Below, in pieces: positions 59,856 through 64,000 of a DNA stretch of 64,000 bases. The number at the start of each line of letters is the position of its first letter. Positions within the stretch are counted from its first letter, which is position 1. Position numbers and translations under genes: made by a program. Origin of the DNA: Brachionus rotundiformis (lineage: Eukaryota; Rotifera; Eurotatoria; Ploima; Brachionidae). The notes below the pieces were generated by a model. That model was not told the DNA's origin. It did no database searches and saw nothing but the letters and a program-made list of their open reading frames with translations. The stretch covers positions 2,752,552 through 2,816,551 of the forward strand of contig JAESIW010000020.1 in assembly GCA_016802295.1 (NCBI GenBank), in the 5' to 3' direction.

Positions 59856-60035
59856 CTTAAATAAAATTGTATTTTTTTATTAATGTTTATTTATGTTTTA
59901 CAATTTTCAAATATTTCCAAATAAAATATGTTCTAAAAATAATTTTTGGTCATTTGTAATAATTTGTTACTAGGGAAACCAGAATTTTTAGACTGAAAAA
60001 CTTCATTTTTGTTTTATTTTGTCTACAATTTTGAA

Positions 60036-60596
60036 ATGAGTCGAAAAGAGAAACATGCTTCAGATAAATTGGATGAATATATAAAAAATTTTGAATTGAA
60101 AAATAAGCTTAAGATAAAAAAGCATAAAAATGTTACTAAGCCGAAGAATATGCCCATCAAAAATACTCAAAATGAAGATCCAACATATAAAATAGAAAAG
60201 CTAATCGATCATCTATCTCAAAGAGTATCAAATTATAAGAATGAAATCAGTTTGGTTAATTTGGAAAATTTTAATCCAATCACTAAATACGGAAGCGAGA
60301 TTTCGATCGGTAGTTCCGAACTATCAGGTTTTACAAGGAGTAATAACTCTTCTACAAATAAAATCAACGAAAGTACCGATGATGATCCATATCTAAAAAG
60401 TTTAACAAAATTTCAAGAATTAAATCAAAAATTGATGTCAGATAGATCAAAATCATACGGCATATTGAATTTAAATGAATCTAAAGTTTGTCAAAAAAAT
60501 AAACAAGAGGAAGAAAGTAAACAAAATATCGAAAAATTCATACAAGATTGCATGAAAGTTACACACGAAATTCCATTTTTGAAGATTAATTCCTAA
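60036..60596 (+). CDS. Orphan 186-residue charged protein
   Basis: Single exon, not recognised. ATG at 60036 chosen because it is the first Met in frame. Highly charged, Lys/Asn/Glu/Ser-rich, with short predicted helices (DKLDEYIKNFELKNKLK, YKIEKLIDHLSQRVSNYKNEI, EESKQNIEKFIQDCMKV) and a Ser-rich middle (ISIGSSELSGFTRSNNSS). No signal peptide or membrane segment. Codon use and absence of stops over 560 bp of AT-rich DNA argue that it is coding. Confidence 0.6.
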   Translation: MSRKEKHASDKLDEYIKNFELKNKLKIKKHKNVTKPKNMPIKNTQNEDPTYKIEKLIDHLSQRVSNYKNEISLVNLENFNPITKYGSEISIGSSELSGFTRSNNSSTNKINESTDDDPYLKSLTKFQELNQKLMSDRSKSYGILNLNESKVCQKNKQEEESKQNIEKFIQDCMKVTHEIPFLKINS

Positions 60597-61973
60597 TTTA
60601 AAAATTATATGAAAAAAAAAGGATAATGTTGATTTTTTTTAATATTTTGAATTAAAAATCAATCAAATCTTTCATAAATGTTTTTGATTTCTTTTTATTT
60701 TATTAAATTTTATAATCGAATAAAAACATATGATTACAAGATAATATTTTATTAAAGTCAAAATCAGAATTAGAAACTTTAAATTTAGTTTTGTTCCCCT
60801 TCTATTAATACATTTTTAATTCTCAAGAAAAATATTCAAATTTTAATTGAGTTTGAGACATACTCGAAATTAATAGAGTAAAAAATGCCTACATTTAATT
60901 ATTCTAAACAGAAAATCTTAACATTAGTTGATACCTTTGGTTCGAGTTGTTACAAGTATCTATCGTTGACTTTTAAATTTTAGAAATTTGTTTTATAATT
61001 AATTTAAATTATTTGTTGTTATTTGCTTAACAAAACATTCGTATTTAGAATTATGCAATAAATTGTATACAAAAACGGGTGTCTTTAGATAATGATTGAA
61101 AAGGTATAAGAGAAAAGCTATTAGTTAATCTAAGTTCGTTCAACCCAAACAAGTGCAAATATAAATATTTATTATATTAAGTAATCGTAACACAACTTAA
61201 AAGTTAGATTGTGATTTTTATTTTATAAATCTTATATCATGTGAAAGCTTTTCAAATAAATCACCGACTCTCTCTAATCACAAATGGTATTTTTAATTCT
61301 TTCTTGGCTAAAATAAAAAATTTGATTTTTGAGAAACACGACATTTTAAAATCATAAGCTTGTTTGGTCGAACTATTGAAATATACTTAATTTTAAAATT
61401 TACTGAACTTAATAATGCATTAAAAAAATTGTAAATTTATTAAACTAAAGAATCATGAATAATAATTTTCACAATATGCTGGCCTTATTGTTTTTTTTCA
61501 TACTTTGGTTGCTTTGCAACCATAACAAGCCAACTACCAAGCAAACTATTAGTAGTTTTATTTAATTTGTAATTTATAATTTCATTATAATTACATAAAG
61601 TAAATCACAGAAAAGGGTATTAAATAAATCATCTTAAGTTTATTGTTTTTTTATGTATTATTTTTGTAATCAAAAGAGTTTTGAGATTCGAGATAAATCA
61701 AGTTCCATTATTTTATTTTTTTTTCAAATTTATTTTTTCTGTTCGCTTTAAATTGTTTCAAACCTTTAAAAATATTTTTATTGATAATCAAAATTTTAAT
61801 TTGTTATAGCAAATTTAATTTCTGAAATCAAACGAAGTTTCCAATAATGTTAAATTGATCTTGTAAGCAAAGTATAACGCCTGTCTACAATGGTCAATTT
61901 TTATTTTTATGTTTCAAGAGTTATTTTATATTAAACGTTTTTAAAAGATCATAGTAAATTTTTTTTAAAAATA
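60597..61973. other. Intergenic
   Basis: AT-rich spacer between two orphan genes. Contains GGTTGCTTTGCAACC at 61507-61521, a perfect 6-bp inverted repeat with X-box-like halves, 450 bp upstream of the next ATG. Nothing else recognised. Confidence 0.45.
61507..61521. promoter_or_regulatory. X-box-like inverted repeat
   Basis: GGTTGC-TTT-GCAACC. The GTTGC/GCAAC halves match the RFX palindrome (GTTGCC...GGCAAC) with altered spacing. Upstream of an orphan gene, so a ciliary role for that gene is possible but unproven. Confidence 0.35.
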
Positions 61974-63221
61974 ATGAAAAAATCAAAAGCTGATAGTTCT
62001 GGTGGGGGTAAAAAATGTTCAGAGAAAGCTGCGTTTGATATAAGCGAAGACGGGACTGTTCTTTCAATGGTATCAAGGCTCGAAAATAACAAAAACAATT
62101 TATGCTCCAAAAATATATTCAAAATTTATAAAATTGATGAAAATTCGGATTGTGTGAAAATTGGTGAACAACAGGGAAAAAACATTAAAATATTTATCAA
62201 AAACGAGAACAATATTACAAATTACAATTGTGTAAGAGATATTCCTGAGCCCATTATAATGAATCATAAGAATTGTCGCAATAATAAAAGTAATTTCAAG
62301 ACATCTCATTTTTCCTGCGAAAAACGAAATTCGTATCCATGTAAGACGCCAACTAGTCAACCATATTGTGGTTTTTTACGCAAAAAATTTGACTCCGAAG
62401 TCAAAAATTTACCTAGCTTTCTTTCACATCGAGAATATGCACCAATTTTATCTAAACGTAAATCAACAAAAAAAAACGACGAATTCACTTCAGTTGAATC
62501 TTTGATGGAAGAAAGCTTTATTGTGTCAGATGAAACTGAAATAGAACCTTCAAATTATTTCCCAAAGCAATGCTCTAGCAGAGTTCATTCTAATAAATTG
62601 AATGAAAGAGTTATGAATAATAGTTTGTTTAGTTCTAAGCGACTCTTAACAAGACCGAAATATGTTCCAAAATACAACAAAATAGTACAGACTGAAACAA
62701 AATTACCGAAAAAATATAGCCTTGAAAGAAAAGATGGTGTAAAAAATGTAAATCAAACAGTTTTTCCAAGAATAAATGAAAAGAACCAAGAGTCTAGCAA
62801 TTTTAGCCTCTTTAAAAGTATGAATTCAAATGAATTAGGTAATTATATTGACAACTTAATTCACAGCTTTCGTAAAAAAGCTCATATATGCGAGCATGAA
62901 AGCGAAAATACCCATTTTAATAATGCAATTTTTTATCCAGAGAACAGAGAAAACAGTTTTTTAAGCAAAAAAGAGGAAAAATCTGAACCTCAATCAATTG
63001 CTGATATTTCAAAAATGTGCAAAAATGATAACACTTCATTTGATAAGTCATCATTTCAGACTCAATCTCTGACTAATTTGGTAGAAAGTAGAGCGTTTGA
63101 AGAAGAAAAGGAAGAAACTGACTTAAATGAAAGCACTACTTTTATAAATTATACACATAGTTTTGAAATTGATGAAGAAAGCCAAGACGATCAGATTACT
63201 TATCCCAGTACAACTGACTAG
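61974..63221 (+). CDS. Orphan 415-residue Ser/Lys/Asn-rich protein
   Basis: Single exon, not recognised. Starts MKKSKADSSGGGKK. Disordered composition; 11 or so cysteines mostly between residues 15 and 140 and 300-360; no zinc-finger spacing, membrane helix or signal peptide. Phosphorylation-like Ser/Thr/Asp/Glu runs in the last 60 residues (EEEKEETDLNESTTF, FEIDEESQDDQ). A short helix-like core NELGNYIDNLIHSFRKKAHICEH is the most ordered part. Long open frame in AT-rich DNA supports real coding. Could be a fast-evolving cilium, centrosome or nuclear protein. Confidence 0.6.
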   Translation: MKKSKADSSGGGKKCSEKAAFDISEDGTVLSMVSRLENNKNNLCSKNIFKIYKIDENSDCVKIGEQQGKNIKIFIKNENNITNYNCVRDIPEPIIMNHKNCRNNKSNFKTSHFSCEKRNSYPCKTPTSQPYCGFLRKKFDSEVKNLPSFLSHREYAPILSKRKSTKKNDEFTSVESLMEESFIVSDETEIEPSNYFPKQCSSRVHSNKLNERVMNNSLFSSKRLLTRPKYVPKYNKIVQTETKLPKKYSLERKDGVKNVNQTVFPRINEKNQESSNFSLFKSMNSNELGNYIDNLIHSFRKKAHICEHESENTHFNNAIFYPENRENSFLSKKEEKSEPQSIADISKMCKNDNTSFDKSSFQTQSLTNLVESRAFEEEKEETDLNESTTFINYTHSFEIDEESQDDQITYPSTTD

Positions 63222-64000
63222 TGAACCAAGACGAAAAGCTAGCTTTAAATTAGACAATTAACTAAACCAGTGTATAATATTTTTTCTCATGATTAAATTT
63301 AATAAATTAAATAAATTTTTATTATATTTTCTTTTGTTCATCTTTGCCAATTTACTAATTAGAATTTTAAGTTATTTATGTTTTGATAAGTAATTAAAAA
63401 GGATGTCCGTATAAAATGGTACTTAAAAGGAATTAATATTTCCTTCATTTTGTTGAATTGGGATCTAATTATCGGATTATAAATGTCTATTATAAGGTTA
63501 AAGAAAATATGCGAACTTAATAGTTTATAATCCAATTTAACAATAAAAATAAAAATAAACCAAATGGTATTGATTTTTTAACTTATAAAAAGCAAGTATA
63601 AGTATTAACCATGTCTTTGACAAAAATCCATTTACCAGCCTCAGGCTTTCATGAAAGCTCACCATTTTTTGTTGATCGTTTTTTGACATACTCTATAATC
63701 TATAAAAGCACTCAATGTATTAAATTGACAACGTATTCTCCGCGAACAAGTACTTTGAAAATAATACTTGAATTAAATACCACATTAAAAAGCATTTGAG
63801 AGCAATTAAAATTTATATCGAAAGCAATTTTAAAATTTTATATTTAGGCCCGATATATTTTTCAAAATTCATTATTGATTTGGCAAAAATAATTACTAAG
63901 GTCTTAAATTTAAAAATTTAAATAATTTAAGTACTAAATATTTGAAAAATATAAAACAAAAAAAAACACTTGAATGATAAAACAATATGTTTTTATTTAG
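63222..64000. other. 3' flanking region to window end
   Basis: AT-rich sequence after the orphan gene, with AATAAA near 63299 (AATTTAATAAATTAAATAAA). A 62-codon open frame at 63611-63799 has no coding character. Nothing else recognised. Confidence 0.4.

Noticed and set aside
63611..63799. 62-codon open frame near the window end
   Set aside because: No coding character or recognisable motif; may be cut off but cannot be supported.
1..64000. tRNA, rRNA, CRISPR, bacterial operon or organelle features
   Set aside because: Scanned for TPsiC-like words, direct-repeat arrays and Shine-Dalgarno-led gene strings; none convincing, and spliced genes show the DNA is eukaryotic nuclear.

Overview
This is animal nuclear DNA. 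It is very AT-rich by eye, except for one conspicuously GC-richer gene. Most genes are cut by many tiny introns (mostly 44-63 bp, GT-AG, with one GC-AG). There is no prokaryotic, organellar, CRISPR or rRNA/tRNA signal. The gene content is bilaterian: a spectraplakin, G-alpha-s, spastizin (ZFYVE26), the dynein-arm assembly factor Kintoun (DNAAF2), ZnT6, COQ6, prohibitin-2, beta-COP and an adipokinetic-hormone-like neuropeptide precursor. Size, intron style and an AKH-type peptide fit a compact, ciliated protostome, most plausibly a spiralian such as a rotifer. That placement is inference; no single gene proves it.

Layout, left to right. 1-3338 (+): C-terminal part of a spectraplakin. 4175-5622 (-): G-alpha-s. 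7495-9021 (-): intronless peptide-type GPCR. 9022-11954: long AT-rich gap. 11955-13260 (+): RMDN-family protein. 13628-23603 (-): ZFYVE26/spastizin, 10 exons. 24624-26005 (-): ZnT6-like transporter, first exon not found. 26958-29384 (+): DNAAF2, with a heat-shock element and an RFX X-box-like site upstream. 29740-34203 (-): tight four-gene run PHB2, LAMTOR4, POLR3H, COQ6 with gaps of only 144-191 bp (candidate operon). 34553-35459, 36251-38660 and 39477-43067 (+): three poorly recognisable proteins, the last a 903-residue coiled coil. 44084-44306: a small TTAA-flanked inverted-repeat element. 45043-47907 (-): GC-rich intronless three-RRM RNA-binding protein. 50495-52274 (+): FBXL2/FBXL20-type F-box LRR protein. 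52887-53701 (+): LHFPL-family tetraspan protein. 53881-56843 (-): beta-COP. 57326-57870: dead LINE 3' end. 58215-59061 (+): FAM210-type protein. 59491-59855 (+): AKH-like neuropeptide precursor. 60036-60596 and 61974-63221 (+): two orphan genes.

Exon boundaries were worked out by hand from splice signals, reading phase and alignment from memory to known family patterns. Each multi-exon model closes in phase. The genes do not form one pathway. Small functional groupings are ciliary/cytoskeletal (DNAAF2, spectraplakin, perhaps the coiled-coil gene), endolysosomal (ZFYVE26, LAMTOR4, FBXL20-like, beta-COP) and mitochondrial (COQ6, PHB2, FAM210, RMDN). The most notable items are the AKH-like peptide, the candidate operon with splice-acceptor-like AGs just before start codons, the promoter elements of DNAAF2, and a piggyBac-like MITE.
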